DNA from: Nocardioides cynanchi
GTDB lineage: Bacteria; Actinomycetota; Actinomycetes; Propionibacteriales; Nocardioidaceae
Direction of reading: 5' to 3'
Assembly (NCBI RefSeq): GCF_008761635.1
Contig: NZ_CP044344.1
Span: forward strand, 2,294,001-2,358,000
Length of the DNA stretch: 64,000 nucleotides
Shown in pieces: positions 17,213 through 25,092 of this stretch. The notes below the pieces were generated by a model that worked only from the letters and a program-made list of their open reading frames with translations, was not told the DNA's origin and searched no databases. Numbering within the stretch: position 1 is the first letter of the stretch; the number at the start of each line of letters is the position of its first letter. Made by a program: the position numbers and the translations under genes.

Positions 17213-18036
17213 CGGCGGAGGGCATCTTCCTGACCCACCAGCGCTCGCCGCGGATCCGTCGGCACTTCCAGCGGCTGGTCAAGGAGAGCGGCCACCTGAT
17301 CACGTGGCACTTCGTGTTCAGCCACGACACCAGTGCCCGCCCCCACGCGCCGTTCGCCTACGAGGACCCCGCGCAGGTGCTGGCCGCGCGCTACCGCGCG
17401 ATGGTGGCCCACGGTGGGGTCCAGGGCGGCTACCTCGACACCCTGCTGATCCCGGTGCTGCGCGCGCTCCCGGCCGACCACGCCTGGGTGTTCGAGTACG
17501 ACGTGGACTACTCCGGGCAGTGGGGCGACCTGTTCGCCCAGTTCGCCGACAACGACGCCGACCTGCTGACCACGACGCTGATGTACCGCTCGGAGCAGCC
17601 GCGGTGGAACCACTGGAGTCGGGCGCGGGCACCGGAGTGGGTCCGGGACGACCAGATGGTGCGCTCCCTCAACCCGCTGATGCGGGTGTCCCGCCGGCTG
17701 CTCAACACCTACGCCGTCGCGATGGCCGACGACCGGTGGCAGGGCCACTACGAGTTCACTCTGGCGACCTCGGCGCTGGTGAGCGGCGCCCGGATCGAGG
17801 ACCTGGGCAACGAGGGGTCGTTCACGCCGCCCGAGCGTCGTTCGCGGATCTACCTCGGCAAGTCACCCAGCGGCCGGCCCGACGCCCTGACCTTCGGGTT
17901 CCGCCCGGTCCGGGACCGCTACTTCCACGAGGCACCGGACGGCTTCGAGACGCCCGGCATGGTCTACCACCCGGTCAAGCCGGGGGTCCGCGCCTGGACG
18001 AAGGACACCATGAACCAGCGCGAGCCGAAGGCCTGA
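17209..18036 (+). CDS. Putative glycosyltransferase (DUF3405-like)
   Basis: 275 aa. ATG at 17209 overlaps the previous stop, which decides the start against longer frames. FVFEYDVDYSG (about 96-106) has the D-x-D of GT-A-fold glycosyltransferases preceded by a hydrophobic strand, followed by LLTTTLMYRSEQPRWNHW. This resembles the DUF3405 family and related eukaryotic-like glycosyltransferases. A sugar-nucleotide substrate is likely but not readable from sequence. A GT2-family gene lies convergently just downstream, so the locus may modify a surface glycan. Confidence 0.55.
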   Translation: MTAEGIFLTHQRSPRIRRHFQRLVKESGHLITWHFVFSHDTSARPHAPFAYEDPAQVLAARYRAMVAHGGVQGGYLDTLLIPVLRALPADHAWVFEYDVDYSGQWGDLFAQFADNDADLLTTTLMYRSEQPRWNHWSRARAPEWVRDDQMVRSLNPLMRVSRRLLNTYAVAMADDRWQGHYEFTLATSALVSGARIEDLGNEGSFTPPERRSRIYLGKSPSGRPDALTFGFRPVRDRYFHEAPDGFETPGMVYHPVKPGVRAWTKDTMNQREPKA

Positions 18037-18050
18037 CCCTCGGCCGACGC

Positions 18051-18929
18051 TCAGCCGCGGGCGGCGCGGTGCCGGCGGCGGTTGGTGCGCAGGCTGCGCT
18101 GCAGCTGCCGGGCGGCCGCCGGGTCGACCTGTCCGCCCGGGCTCTCGGCGGCGTCCAGGAAGGCCCGCGTCCAGCCTCGCAGCCGGGGCCGCTTCACGAC
18201 CAGGTCGATCAGCACGTCGACGTCGCCGGCCGGCACGCCCGCCTCGGTGAACACCCGGGACGACGCGTCGGGGATCCACCCCGAGGTGTTGCTGTCATGG
18301 AGCCGGTGGTCGATCAGGACGGCGTCGAGGTTGCGCCGCTGCCCGAAGGCGGTCGCGAGCAGCGCCACCCAGAAGTCGTGCGAGACCGAGGTGTCGGGAG
18401 CCGGCCAGCCCCAGGTCTCGACGAACCTGCGGGTCACCGCCATCGTGCAGCCCTTCAACGCGACCGCGGGTCCGAAACCCTTTCCCGCCAGGAGGCTGTA
18501 GTACGACGGCGCAAGCTCGGCGCCGTCCCCCGACATGAGCGCGAAGTCGTGGAAGAGCGCCTCGCTGCGGTCGACCTGCGCCGCAGCCGCGACCGTCTCG
18601 AGCTTGGCCGGCCGCCACGAGTCGTCCTGGTCGGCGAAGAAGATCAGGTCGCCGGTGCACGCCCGGCTCGCCGAGACGAAGTTCTGCGCGTAGCCGAGGC
18701 GCTCCCCGGTCAGCACCCTCACCGGGAACGGCGCCCGCCCGGCGAAGTCCTCGACGATCGCGACCGTCGCGTCGGAGGAGCCGTCGTCACGCACCACGAG
18801 CTCGTCGGGCAGCCGGGTCTGGGTGGCCAGACTGTCGAGCATCTCGGGCAGGTAGGTCTCGCCCTCGAACGTGGCCATCACCACCGACAGGCGCATCGGC
18901 CCCGTAGGGTCCGGTTGCCGGGCGTCCAT
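18051..18929 (-). CDS. Family 2 glycosyltransferase
   Basis: 292 aa from the ATG at 18929; a second possible start (MRLSVVMAT) lies at 18896. The GT2 hallmarks are clear: LSVVMATFEGETYLPEMLDSLATQ, LVVRDDGSSDAT, then FFADQDDSW (DxD-type metal site), and VSHDFWVALLA in the acceptor region. This pattern matches rhamnosyl- or galactofuranosyltransferase-like enzymes of cell-surface polysaccharide. Longer upstream frame sequence is Arg-rich and antisense to the GH3 gene, so it is not coding. Convergent with the DUF3405-like gene, 14 nt apart. Confidence 0.85.
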   Translation of the reverse strand: MDARQPDPTGPMRLSVVMATFEGETYLPEMLDSLATQTRLPDELVVRDDGSSDATVAIVEDFAGRAPFPVRVLTGERLGYAQNFVSASRACTGDLIFFADQDDSWRPAKLETVAAAAQVDRSEALFHDFALMSGDGAELAPSYYSLLAGKGFGPAVALKGCTMAVTRRFVETWGWPAPDTSVSHDFWVALLATAFGQRRNLDAVLIDHRLHDSNTSGWIPDASSRVFTEAGVPAGDVDVLIDLVVKRPRLRGWTRAFLDAAESPGGQVDPAAARQLQRSLRTNRRRHRAARG

Positions 18930-18997
18930 GCGGCCCAGCCTAGGGCCCGGCGCCGGAACGAGCCGGTGCCACGACCGGGGCTCGAGGAGGAGCGACC

Positions 18998-20176
18998 ATG
19001 CGCAGCAGCCGACGCCGTACGACGGCTGGACTGGCGCTGGTGCTCTCCGTCGCCGCCCTGGCCACGGCCGGCCTGGACCGCGCGAGCCAGGCCCAGCCCG
19101 GCAGCCTGACCACGAGCACCTGCACCACGGCGCGGGTGCTGGCCCACTGGAGCGTCCGCCGACTCGCCGAGCAGACCGTGATCGTGCCGGTCGACGAGAA
19201 CCACGTCGCCGCCATCTCGGCCGAGATCGCCGACGGTGCCGGCGGCGTGATCCTCTTCGGCTCGTCGGCTCCCCCCGACCTGGCCGCCAGACTGGCGGCA
19301 CTGGCCGCGCGGGCTCCCGGTGGCATCGGCCCCCTGGTGATGACCGACGAGGAGGGTGGGACCGTCCAGCGGATGGCCAACCTGGTCGGCTCGATGCCCT
19401 CGGCGCGACGGATGGCGCGCACGATGACCGCCGCGCAGATCACGGCACTCGCGCACCGGACGGGCGGCCGGATGGCGGCGGCCGGGGTCGGGATGGATCT
19501 GGCTCCGGTGCTCGACCTGGACGACCGGCCGGGCCCGAGCGCGACGAACGCGGACGGCACGCGGTCCTTCAGCGTGCACCGCGCGGTGACCACGTCGGAC
19601 GGTCTGGCGTTCGCCCACGGGCTCGAGCTCGGTGGCGTCGTACCGGTCGTCAAGCACTTTCCGGGCCTCGGTGGCGCGTCGGGCAACACCGACGTGACGG
19701 CGGCGACGACCAAGCCCTGGTCGCGGCTGCGCAGGGACGGCCTACGCCCCTTCGCCGCCGCGATCCGGGCCGGGATCCCGGCGGTGATGGTGACCAACGC
19801 CGTTGTACCAGGGCTGACCGTCCGACCCGCCAGCCTGTCGCCCGCGGCCGTGCACCGCCTGCTGCGGACCCGGCTCGGCTTCTCGGGCCTGGTGCTGCCC
19901 GACTCGCTGTCGGCGGCCGCCGTAAGGGCGGCGGGCTTCGACGTGCCTCGCGCCGCCGTGCAGGCGCTGCGCGTCGGGGAGGACATGGCGCTGTTCAACG
20001 CCGCGCCCGACGACGTGGCCGGCACCACTCGCCGGGTCGTGCAGGCCGTGGTCGACGCCGTGGGGTCCGGACAGCTGTCGAGGTCTCGGCTCACCACCGC
20101 GGTCCGGCACGTGCTCCACGTGAAGCGGCTCGACCTGTGCAGCCTCCAGCAGGTCGGCAGCGGCGCTACTCGGTGA
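18998..20176 (+). CDS. Secreted glycoside hydrolase family 3 protein (NagZ-like)
   Basis: 392 aa with an N-terminal signal sequence (SSRRRTTAGLALVLSVAALATAGL). The GH3 N-terminal barrel shows LVMTDEEGGTVQRM, GMDLAPVLDL, and VVKHFPGLGGASGNTD (the KHFPG substrate-binding motif), then LVLPDSLSAAAV, where the Asp is the expected nucleophile (family consensus DDLxM; here only the second-strand Asp is kept). Such enzymes release N-acetylglucosamine from muropeptides or glycans. Good Shine-Dalgarno GAGGAGGAG before the ATG. Its 3' end overlaps the convergent LigD-polymerase gene by 11 nt. Confidence 0.87.
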   Translation: MRSSRRRTTAGLALVLSVAALATAGLDRASQAQPGSLTTSTCTTARVLAHWSVRRLAEQTVIVPVDENHVAAISAEIADGAGGVILFGSSAPPDLAARLAALAARAPGGIGPLVMTDEEGGTVQRMANLVGSMPSARRMARTMTAAQITALAHRTGGRMAAAGVGMDLAPVLDLDDRPGPSATNADGTRSFSVHRAVTTSDGLAFAHGLELGGVVPVVKHFPGLGGASGNTDVTAATTKPWSRLRRDGLRPFAAAIRAGIPAVMVTNAVVPGLTVRPASLSPAAVHRLLRTRLGFSGLVLPDSLSAAAVRAAGFDVPRAAVQALRVGEDMALFNAAPDDVAGTTRRVVQAVVDAVGSGQLSRSRLTTAVRHVLHVKRLDLCSLQQVGSGATR

Positions 20177-21260
20177 CCCGGTTGCCCTCGGCGTCCCAGT
20201 GCGCGGCGACCTTCTTGCTCGGCTGCACGCGCGGGGGCTCGCCGGGCATCTTGGGGTAGTCCGGCGGGTAGTTGAGCTCCACCGCCCCCTGCTCCTCGAA
20301 CAGCGCGAGCAGCGGCTCGATCGAGTAGTGCTCGTCGTCGATGCCGGCCCACGGGTCGCCGTCGGCGATCCGCTCCGGCACCGTGAACAGGTTGAACTCC
20401 CCGGGGTCGGTGACGCCGGCCAGCTCCTCCCACGACATCGGGGTCGACACCGGCGCGCCGGGGATCGGGCGCAGGGAGTACGCCGAGGCGATGGTGCGGT
20501 CGCGGCAGTTCTGGTTGAAGTCGACGAAGATCCGCTGCCCCCGCTCCTCCTTCCACCAGGCCGTGGTCACCCCGTCGTCGCGCTGCTCCAGCTCGCGGCC
20601 GAACCCGATCGCCGCGTGCCGGACGTCGACGAACTCCCAGCGCGGCTCGATCCGGACGAAGACGTGGACGCCGCGGTTGCCGCTGGTCTTGGCGAAGCCA
20701 CGCAGGCCGAGCTCCTCGAGCAGCTCGCGCGCGACGCCGGCGACGCGGACGGCGTCGGTGAACGTCGTACCGGGCTGGGGGTCGAGGTCGATCCGCAGCT
20801 CGTCGGGCCGGTCGACGTCGTCGCGGCGGACCGGCCAGGGGTGGAAGGTCAGGGCACCCATGTGGGCGCACCAGACCGGCACGGCGATCTCGGTCGGGCA
20901 GATCTCCTCGGCCTTCCGGCCGCTCGGGAACGTGATCTCGACCGCTTCGAGGTAGTCGGGGGCTCCTTGGGGCACACGCTTCTGGTAGAACGCGTCGGCG
21001 TTCTTGTCCTGCGGACCGGTGGCCAGCTTCATGCCCGGCCGGACGCCGGAGGTCCACCGCTCCAGGGCCGTCGGCCGGTCGCGCAGCGCACGCATCAGGC
21101 CGTCGCCGACGCTCGCGACGTACTCCGCGACCATCAGCTTGGTCACCTCGGGCGTGCGCTCGGTCGCCTCGTAGATCACCCGGTCCGGGCTGCTCACCCG
21201 CACCGCCCGGTCTCCGTCCGGACCGGGGACCACGACCTCCGCGGCGGGTGTCTTGGGCAT
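20166..21260 (-). CDS. LigD-type DNA polymerase/primase domain protein (NHEJ)
   Basis: 364 aa forming a stand-alone LigD PolDom. FYQKRVPQGAPDYLE and WCAHMGALTFHPWPVR are typical; LRIDLDPQPGTTF carries the catalytic DxD; KTSGNRGVHVFVR is the SxH motif; VFVDFNQN supplies the third acid. These enzymes add ribonucleotides at double-strand breaks in Ku/Ligase D end joining. Nuclease and ligase domains of full LigD are absent, as in mycobacterial PolD1/PolD2, and the separate ligase gene at 15164 could supply sealing. The repeat array at 21277-21612 starts just upstream of the gene, within its promoter region. Confidence 0.92.
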   Translation of the reverse strand: MPKTPAAEVVVPGPDGDRAVRVSSPDRVIYEATERTPEVTKLMVAEYVASVGDGLMRALRDRPTALERWTSGVRPGMKLATGPQDKNADAFYQKRVPQGAPDYLEAVEITFPSGRKAEEICPTEIAVPVWCAHMGALTFHPWPVRRDDVDRPDELRIDLDPQPGTTFTDAVRVAGVARELLEELGLRGFAKTSGNRGVHVFVRIEPRWEFVDVRHAAIGFGRELEQRDDGVTTAWWKEERGQRIFVDFNQNCRDRTIASAYSLRPIPGAPVSTPMSWEELAGVTDPGEFNLFTVPERIADGDPWAGIDDEHYSIEPLLALFEEQGAVELNYPPDYPKMPGEPPRVQPSKKVAAHWDAEGNRVTE

Positions 21261-21276
21261 GACCTCAGGCTAACAA

Positions 21277-21612
21277 CGCCGAGTCGGCGCAAAGGCACAC
21301 CCGTATGACGCCGAGTCGGCGCAAACAGGCACACCCGTATGACGCTGAGTCGGCGCAAACAGGCACCCGCAGGGCGCCGACTCGGCACAAAGGTGCACGC
21401 GACCCGTACTGACACCGGGAAGTGCACTGTCTCTTGCGCCGAGTGAGCGCTGTTGTGCTGTCTCTTTGCGCCGAGTCAGCGTTCTCGTGCTGCCTCTTTG
21501 CGCCGAGTCGGCGTCGTTGTGCTGCCTCTTTGCGCCGAGTCAGCGTCGTTGTGCTACCTCTCTGCGCCGAGCCAGCGCTGTTGTGCTGCCTCTTTGCGCC
21601 GACTCAGCGTGG
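21277..21612. repeat. 32-bp-period tandem repeat array (two opposed blocks)
   Basis: Ten copies of a core like TTGCGCCGAGTCRGCG. Six on the right start (GCGCCGAG core) at 21436, 21468, 21500, 21532, 21564 and 21596, exactly 32 bp apart, joined by CTGCCTC-type linkers. Four on the left start at about 21277, 21309, 21343 and 21375 and are arranged in the opposite orientation, with GGCACACCCGTATGA linkers. The core itself is almost palindromic (CGCCGAGTCGGCG). It fills the intergenic space between the LigD-like polymerase gene and the convergently transcribed-toward lipid gene group. No cas genes and no unique spacers, so not CRISPR. Confidence 0.85.
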
Positions 21613-22074
21613 TCAGTGGGGGGTGAAGACCGGGCGACGGTCGAGGTCGGCGGCGGTGGGCCGGACGAACTCGAAGCCGGAGGAGGTGACCACCACCGGG
21701 TCGGCCACCGACTCCTGCCCGGGCAGGGGTACGCCGTGCTCCCGGACCAGGGCGACCAGCACCTCCGCACAGCCGGTGTGCAGCGGCGGCAGGTGGAAGG
21801 CGTTGCGCCCCTGCTCCACCGCCGTGCCGACGAACGCCACCGGCCGGTCGAGCCCGGCACCGCAGACGCCGCAGATCCGGCTCAGGGCGCACTGGGTGAC
21901 CCGCGCCTTGTTGAGCAGCGAGAGCGAGGCCCGCCCGTCGTCGTACGCACAGACGAAGGGCACCGAGGCCCCGAGCTCGGGGTCGAGCGGAGGTGACGAC
22001 CACGACGACGCGTTGGCGCCGTCGACCCGCGGCCGACGCGGGGCGAGCAGCTGCCCCAGGCTCGACAGCCTCAT
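21613..22074 (-). CDS. Hypothetical protein with CxxC pair
   Basis: 153 aa from the ATG at 22074, which overlaps the desaturase stop (ATGA). VTQCALSRICGVCGAGLDRPVAFVG contains three Cys in a possible half zinc ribbon; PLHTGCAEVLVAL supplies a His and another Cys (H-x2-C), completing a plausible four-ligand metal site. It is a soluble protein of unknown function, co-transcribed behind the desaturase. Its C-terminus abuts the 32-bp repeat array. Confidence 0.65.
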   Translation of the reverse strand: MRLSSLGQLLAPRRPRVDGANASSWSSPPLDPELGASVPFVCAYDDGRASLSLLNKARVTQCALSRICGVCGAGLDRPVAFVGTAVEQGRNAFHLPPLHTGCAEVLVALVREHGVPLPGQESVADPVVVTSSGFEFVRPTAADLDRRPVFTPH

Positions 22075-23261
22075 GCCGAGGCCCGGGTCCACGCGCCGGT
22101 CTCGAGCCGGCGGCTGGGCCGCTGGTCGTCGCGGAGCCGCCCGCGGGACACCGGCGGGGTCGGCGGCTCGGGCTGGTCGCTGGAGGTCATGCCGTTGGGC
22201 AGCGAGAGCTTCAGGATCGTGCGCAGCGCCTGTCCGTACTGCTTCCACAGCGGCCCGGTCGTGTACGGGAGGTCGTACTTCTCGCACAGCGCCCGCACCT
22301 CGACCGCGATCTCGGGATAGCGGTTGCTCGGCAGGTCCGGGAACAGGTGGTGCTCGATCTGGAAGCCGAGGCTGCCCGAGAGGATGTGCAGCAGTCGGCT
22401 GCCGGTGAAGTTGGCCGACCCGAGGAGCTGACGGAGGTACCACTCGGCGCGGGTCTCGTCCTCGAGCTCCTCCTCGGTGAAGTGCAGGGCACCGTCGGGG
22501 AAGTGGCCGCAGAAGATGATCGCGTAGGACCACACGTTGCGCATCAGGTTGGCCGTCGCGTTCGCGGTGACCGTCGCCTGCCAGCCGGGCCCGCTCAGGG
22601 CCGGGTAGACGACATAGTCCTTGGCCAGCTGGCGCCGCACCTTCTGCCCGATCTGGCGCAGCTGCCGCTTCATCACCTTCGGGTCCTTCTCGCGCTTGCG
22701 GATCGCTTCGAGGTCGAGGTCGTGCAGCGCGACGCCCCACTGGAAGAGCAGTGCCAGCGCGGCGTTGTAGACGGGCTGGCCGAGGTTGGCCGGGTGCCAC
22801 CGCTGCTCGCGCGCCATCCGCAGGATGCCGTAGCCGATGTCGTTGTCGTGGCCCAGGACGTTGGTGAACTGGTGGTGCACGTAGTTGTGGCTGTGCTTCC
22901 ACTGCTCGGCCGGCTGGGCGGTGTCCCACTCCCAGGTCGAGGAGTGGATCTCCGGGTCGTTCATCCAGTCCCACTGGCCGTGCATGACGTTGTGGCCGAT
23001 CTCCATGTTCTCCAGGATCTTGGCGACGCCGAGCATCGTCGTACCGGCCACCCATGCCGGCTTCCACCGGCCGGCCATCAGGGTGACCCGGGCCGCGGCG
23101 GCCAGCCGCCGCTGCACGGTGATCATCCGGTTGATGTACGCCGCGTCGGCATCGCCGCGGGACTCCTCGATCCCGGCGCGGATCGCGTCGAGCTCGCGCC
23201 CGAGCTGCTCCACCTCCTCGGTGGTCAGATGGGTGTACTCCTGGACGTCGCTGATCGCCAT
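22071..23261 (-). CDS. Membrane fatty acid (acyl-CoA) desaturase, DesA3-like
   Basis: 396 aa. The three histidine boxes of di-iron membrane desaturases are present: GHNVMHGQ (HxxxH), HSHNYVHHQF (HxxHH) and FQIEHHLFPDLP (HxxHH). Hydrophobic spans lie before box 1 and between boxes 2 and 3. The enzyme introduces a double bond into stearoyl-type acyl chains using electrons from a reductase; the next upstream gene encodes exactly such a reductase, as in the mycobacterial Rv3230c-DesA3 pair. The last 45 residues are Pro/Arg-rich and unconserved. Confidence 0.92.
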   Translation of the reverse strand: MAISDVQEYTHLTTEEVEQLGRELDAIRAGIEESRGDADAAYINRMITVQRRLAAAARVTLMAGRWKPAWVAGTTMLGVAKILENMEIGHNVMHGQWDWMNDPEIHSSTWEWDTAQPAEQWKHSHNYVHHQFTNVLGHDNDIGYGILRMAREQRWHPANLGQPVYNAALALLFQWGVALHDLDLEAIRKREKDPKVMKRQLRQIGQKVRRQLAKDYVVYPALSGPGWQATVTANATANLMRNVWSYAIIFCGHFPDGALHFTEEELEDETRAEWYLRQLLGSANFTGSRLLHILSGSLGFQIEHHLFPDLPSNRYPEIAVEVRALCEKYDLPYTTGPLWKQYGQALRTILKLSLPNGMTSSDQPEPPTPPVSRGRLRDDQRPSRRLETGAWTRASA

Positions 23262-23302
23262 GGTTCGTTCCTCCTTCGGCCCGTTGCTCGAGCCTGTCGA
23301 GA

Positions 23303-24394
23303 TCAGATGTCGAACGTGCAGTCCCCGACGGGGACGGTGACGCAGGTCTGGACGCGCTCGTTCTTCTGGTCGAACTCGGCCCCGCTGCGCAGGTCGCGGA
23401 CCGTGCCGTCGACCATGGTCAGCGTGCAGGTGTGGCAGATGCCCATCCGGCAGCCGTAGGGCATGCCGACGCCGGCGGACTCCCCGGCCTCGAGACAGGT
23501 CGTGGCCCCGTCGACCTCCACGGTCTTGCCCGAGTTGCGGAACGTGATCGTCCCGCCCTCGCCGCCGTCGCCCCCGAGCTCGACCGAGAAGCGCTCGAGG
23601 TGCAGGTCGTCCTCGAGCCCGGCCTGCTCCCAGTGCTCCTCAGCGGCGTCGAGCATCGGGGCCGGCCCGCACGCCCAGGTCTCACGCGCCCGCCAGTCCG
23701 GTACGACGCGGTCGAGGTCGCGCAGCGCGAGCATCCCGTCGAGGTCGGTGTGACGCTCGATCAGGGTCAGGCTCTCGTGCCGCTCGGCGAGCTCCCGGAG
23801 CTCGGTCCGGAAGATCATCCGCTTCGGTGTCGTCGAGGAGTAGTGGAGGACCACGTCGGGCATGGTGCCGCGCCGGTCGAGGGTGCGCAGCATGGCCATC
23901 ACCGGGGTGATCCCGCTGCCGCCGACCAGGAACAGGATCCTCGCCGGCGGCGGGTCCGGGAGCACGAAGTCGCCCTCCGGAGCCGCCAGCCGCACGATCG
24001 TGCCCGGCTCGCAGCCGTTGACGAGGTGGTCGGACAGAAAGCCCTCGGGCATCGCCCGCACGGTGATCGACAGGGTCCGCCCGGCATGCACCGGCGGCGA
24101 GCTGATCGAGTAGCTGCGCCAGTGGAACTTGCCTCCCACCTGGAGCCCGATCCCGACGTACTGACCGGGACGGTGGTCCCAACGCCAGCCCCACCCGGGC
24201 CGGATCACCACGGTGGCGGCGTCGTCGGTCTCGCGGTCGACCCGCTCGATCCGGCCCCGCAGCTCGCGGGCGGTCCACAGCGGGTTGATCAGCGACAGGT
24301 AGTCGTCGGGGTGCAACGGCGTGGTCAGCCGGGTGCCGGCCTGCCGGATCCGGGTCCACGGGACGCGTGAGGTGACCTGCTCCCCGAGCGGCAT
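23303..24394 (-). CDS. Ferredoxin reductase with C-terminal 2Fe-2S domain (desaturase electron donor)
   Basis: 363 aa. The FAD domain has WRSYSISSPP (R-x-Y-S), the NAD(P) domain GGSGITPVMAMLR and TWACGPAPMLD, and the C-terminus a plant-type 2Fe-2S domain (GCRMGICHTCTL and VQTC: C-x4-C-x2-C plus distal C). It passes electrons from NAD(P)H to the desaturase encoded 41 nt downstream. The operon leader (24395-24480) carries a TetR-type operator. Mycobacterial Rv3230c is the best-known relative. Confidence 0.92.
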   Translation of the reverse strand: MPLGEQVTSRVPWTRIRQAGTRLTTPLHPDDYLSLINPLWTARELRGRIERVDRETDDAATVVIRPGWGWRWDHRPGQYVGIGLQVGGKFHWRSYSISSPPVHAGRTLSITVRAMPEGFLSDHLVNGCEPGTIVRLAAPEGDFVLPDPPPARILFLVGGSGITPVMAMLRTLDRRGTMPDVVLHYSSTTPKRMIFRTELRELAERHESLTLIERHTDLDGMLALRDLDRVVPDWRARETWACGPAPMLDAAEEHWEQAGLEDDLHLERFSVELGGDGGEGGTITFRNSGKTVEVDGATTCLEAGESAGVGMPYGCRMGICHTCTLTMVDGTVRDLRSGAEFDQKNERVQTCVTVPVGDCTFDI

Positions 24395-24448
24395 GGTGCT
24401 CCCCTCCTGCTCCGTCGGCCAGGTGGTCCCGACCGTTCCGACCCAAAA

Positions 24449-24465
24449 TGTAACATTCGTTTACA
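24449..24465. promoter_or_regulatory. TetR-type operator of the desaturase operon
   Basis: TGTAA-N7-TTACA palindrome in an AT-rich patch that contrasts with the flanks. On the minus strand TTGACA (24478-24473) lies just upstream and TACATT (24452-24447) overlaps the operator, so binding would block the promoter. No TetR gene sits adjacent. The half-site/spacer layout, with a central TCG, resembles the operator at 48834-48852. Confidence 0.65.
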
Positions 24466-24566
24466 CTTAGGTTGTCAAGTGTGCTCCCGGTCTCACGGGT
24501 CCCTCCGAGGAGGACTCGTCACCGCTCCGTAAGCGTCGTACCCACCGCTCGGGTTGTCCCCTCGAT

Positions 24567-24572
24567 TACCGT
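24567..24572 (+). promoter_or_regulatory. -10 box TACCGT of msrB (leaderless)
   Basis: TACCGT ends 7 nt before the msrB ATG at 24580. It supports this start rather than the in-frame ATG at 24472. Confidence 0.5.
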
Positions 24573-24579
24573 GGGAGCC

Positions 24580-24996
24580 ATGGGTTACCAGGTGGAGAAG
24601 ACCGACGAGGAGTGGCGCCAGGAGCTCACTCCCGAGGAGTACGCCGTGCTGCGCAAGGCGGGCACGGAGCGGCCGTTCGTCGGGGAGTACACCGACACCG
24701 AGACCAAGGGCGTCTACCGCTGCAAGGCCTGCCAGGCCGAGCTGTTCGAGTCCGGCACGAAGTTCCACTCCGGCTGCGGCTGGCCGAGCTTCTACCAGCC
24801 GATCACCGACACCGTGGAGTACATCGAGGACACCACCCTCGGCATGAAGCGGGTCGAGGTGCGCTGTGCGAACTGCGGCTCCCACCTCGGGCACGTGTTC
24901 CCCGACGGCTACGGCACGCCGACCGGCGACCGCTTCTGCATCAACTCGATCTCGCTGACGCTCGAGCCCGCCGACAAGCCCGCGACGACCGCCTGA
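24580..24996 (+). CDS. msrB: Peptide-methionine (R)-S-oxide reductase MsrB
   Basis: 138 aa. YRCKACQAELF and RCANCGSHLGHVFPDG supply the two CxxC zinc pairs, GCGWPSFYQP is the substrate-binding signature, and RFCINSISL holds the catalytic Cys. MsrB reduces methionine-R-sulfoxide in proteins, using thioredoxin. Length is standard for the family. The start is set by homology (GYQVEKTDEEWRQEL) and the adjacent -10. A single-gene transcript. Confidence 0.96.
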   Translation: MGYQVEKTDEEWRQELTPEEYAVLRKAGTERPFVGEYTDTETKGVYRCKACQAELFESGTKFHSGCGWPSFYQPITDTVEYIEDTTLGMKRVEVRCANCGSHLGHVFPDGYGTPTGDRFCINSISLTLEPADKPATTA

Positions 24997-25092
24997 CCCT
25001 GCCGGACGTCATCCGACACAGTCGCCCGGGCGACCAGGACGCAGGACGTCCCTCGGGATGGCCGACAGGCTCGGGACGGAGGATGGCCGGGG

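Noticed and set aside
21277..21612. CRISPR array
   Set aside because: The 32-bp period leaves no unique 30-40 bp spacers; linkers are themselves repeated, units face both ways, and no cas gene is present.
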